Below are positions 5,316 through 6,243 of a stretch of 6,243 nucleotides of DNA, piece by piece. The position numbers and the translations under genes were made by a program. Source of the DNA: an uncultured Prevotellaceae bacterium. GTDB lineage: Bacteria; Bacteroidota; Bacteroidia; Bacteroidales; Muribaculaceae. Within the stretch, counting starts at the first letter, position 1. Each line of letters opens with the position of its first letter. Location of the stretch: contig CALZFJ010000124.1 of NCBI GenBank assembly GCA_945645715.1, positions 1-6,243 on the forward strand. The letters are read 5' to 3'. Under the pieces are notes generated by a model that was given only the letters and a program-made list of their open reading frames with translations, made no database searches and was not told where the DNA came from.

Positions 5316-6125
5316 TTAGAGCAGCGACTCGGGGTCGAGGTTCTTGCTCTCAATGTCTTTGAAGTAGCGGTAGGTGCTAACCTTCAGCTCCATGCATGCA
5401 TCTTCGTCGGCAACGATGATGGCTTTGCGGTGAAGCTGCAGTGCGCTGATGGTCCACATTTGCGACACAGAGCCTTCCACGCCATGCTGCAGTGCGCGAG
5501 CCTTGTTGTAGCCATTCACGATGAGCATCACGCTGCGAGCATTCATGATGGTGCCGACGCCTACTGTGAGGGCAGTCTTGGGCACCTTGTTCACGTCGTG
5601 GTCGAAGAAGCGCGAGTTGGCTATGATAGTGTCCTGAGTGAGAGTCTTCTGTCGGGTGAGCGAAGTGAGCGAAGAACCCGGCTCGTTGAAAGCGATGTGT
5701 CCGTCGGGACCGACACCACCCATAAAGAGGTCGATGCCACCGTAGGAAGCGATCTTAGCCTCATAGTCGGCACACTCCTTTTCGAGGTCTTCGGCATTGC
5801 CGTTGAGGATATTCACATTTTCCTTCTTGATGTCGATGTGTCCGAAGAAGTTGTTCCACATGAAAGAGTGGTAGCTTTCGGGGTGGTCTTCAGGCAGATT
5901 GCAATACTCGTCCATGTTGAAAGTCACAACATTCTGGAACGACACCTTGCCCGCCTTGTTAAGTTCAATCAGGTGACGATACATGCCGAGCGGCGAGCTA
6001 CCTGTGGGGCAACCAAGCACGAAAGGCTTCTCGGGAGTTGGGTTAGCTGCATTGATACGAGAGGCTACATAGTTTGCAGCCCATTTCGATACCTGTTCAT
6101 AATTCGGTTCAATAATTAGTCTCAT
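5316..6125 (-). CDS. nagB: Glucosamine-6-phosphate deaminase
   Basis: The 269-residue cytoplasmic enzyme converts glucosamine-6-phosphate to fructose-6-phosphate and ammonia, feeding amino sugars from chitin, mucin or recycled cell wall into glycolysis. It aligns almost without gaps to E. coli NagB (266 residues). Catalytic residues D72 (in TFNMDEY), D141, H143 (VGPDGHIAFNEP) and E148 are all present, as is the phosphate-binding PTGSSP loop near 40-45. The residues that bind the GlcNAc-6-P activator in the E. coli enzyme (S151, R158, K160, Y254) are at the same positions, so allosteric activation is plausible. This is the short single-domain form, not the longer NagB-like protein with an extra C-terminal domain found in some Bacteroidales. 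The ATG at 6123-6125 matches the family N-terminus MRLI; no Shine-Dalgarno is evident. No nagA or transport gene is in view, though upstream sequence is cut off. Confidence 0.97.
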   Translation of the reverse strand: MRLIIEPNYEQVSKWAANYVASRINAANPTPEKPFVLGCPTGSSPLGMYRHLIELNKAGKVSFQNVVTFNMDEYCNLPEDHPESYHSFMWNNFFGHIDIKKENVNILNGNAEDLEKECADYEAKIASYGGIDLFMGGVGPDGHIAFNEPGSSLTSLTRQKTLTQDTIIANSRFFDHDVNKVPKTALTVGVGTIMNARSVMLIVNGYNKARALQHGVEGSVSQMWTISALQLHRKAIIVADEDACMELKVSTYRYFKDIESKNLDPESLL

Positions 6126-6149
6126 AGCTTTAGTGGTTGTTTTATTGGA

Positions 6150-6165
6150 TTATGCAAAGATAGTG
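6150..6165. repeat. 16-bp repeat, copy 1 (contains the nagB -7 box)
   Basis: TTATGCAAAGATAGTG at 6150-6165 is repeated without mismatch at 6223-6238, 73 bp away and in the same orientation. This copy overlaps the proximal -7 box. Confidence 0.85.
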
Positions 6166-6184
6166 CAAATCGAGAGCAGAGCAA
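6155..6184 (-). promoter_or_regulatory. Proximal nagB promoter
   Basis: On the minus strand TATCTTTG (plus-strand 6155-6162) is a perfect TAnnTTTG -7 box, with TTG (6182-6184) 19 bp upstream as -33. The start would lie near 6150, about 25 bases before the nagB ATG. Confidence 0.75.
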
Positions 6185-6217
6185 TAAACTTGCTTAATTG
6201 TTTTGCCGAGATGCAGC

Positions 6218-6238
6218 CTATCTTATGCAAAGATAGTG
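6218..6238 (-). promoter_or_regulatory. 16-bp repeat, copy 2: distal -7 box inside a palindrome
   Basis: The second TTATGCAAAGATAGTG (6223-6238) again contains a minus-strand TATCTTTG (6228-6235). Here it also lies in a perfect 7-bp palindrome, CTATCTT (6218-6224) with AAGATAG (6230-6236) around ATGCA. Its -33 element would fall beyond the window end. It may be a second nagB promoter, the promoter of another minus-strand transcript, or a repressor site. Confidence 0.5.
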
Positions 6239-6243
6239 AAAAA

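Noticed and set aside
5430..6119. Plus-strand 229-codon frame antisense to nagB
   Set aside because: nagB is certain from its catalytic residues and near full-length match to the E. coli enzyme; the plus-strand frame shows no motif.

Overview
The window looks like a chromosomal housekeeping segment of a Bacteroidota genome, most likely order Bacteroidales (a Muribaculaceae- or Prevotella-like gut lineage; I cannot place it more finely). The signs are several perfect TAnnTTTG boxes, most with a TTG/TTTG element about 20 bp upstream (the Bacteroidota -7/-33 promoter), weak or absent Shine-Dalgarno sequences, a short RsmI, and two Bacteroidales-type proteins of unclear role: an acidic linker protein and a coiled-coil lipoprotein. 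No mobile element, CRISPR array, rRNA or defence gene is visible.

Layout: (1) 2-421 (+), the C-terminal end of an acyltransferase-3 family membrane protein, cut by the window edge. (2) 587-676 (-), a complete tRNA-Ser(GCU) with its own promoter (710-741) and a strong intrinsic terminator (541-585). (3) 844-2367 (+), dacB, a periplasmic PBP4-type D-Ala-D-Ala carboxypeptidase/endopeptidase, with a textbook promoter at 757-789. (4) 2465-3304 (+), an unrecognised acidic protein with a Pro/Glu repeat linker and a basic-to-acidic C-terminal domain. (5) 3305-3447, a GC-rich interval full of inverted and direct repeats, also holding a possible 30-codon ORF overlapping the preceding stop. (6) 3448-4185 (+), rsmI, the 16S rRNA C1402 2'-O-methyltransferase. 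(7) 4284-5156 (+), a coiled-coil lipoprotein resembling the family that databases label Cbp1-like collagen-binding adhesin, preceded by a sequence that matches the sigma-54 consensus. (8) 5316-6125 (-), nagB, glucosamine-6-phosphate deaminase, convergent with the lipoprotein gene and sharing a bidirectional terminator with it. (9) 6126-6243, the nagB promoter region with a 16-bp sequence present twice, each copy containing a perfect -7 box.

The genes do not form one pathway. DacB and NagB both touch amino-sugar and cell-wall metabolism, and RsmI and tRNA-Ser belong to translation. Most units have their own promoter or terminator, so these are probably separate transcription units. I do not see a convincing new multi-gene system. 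The points most worth checking are the sigma-54-like promoter, the repeat-rich leader before rsmI and the duplicated nagB promoter box. No intergenic stretch exceeds 300 bases.
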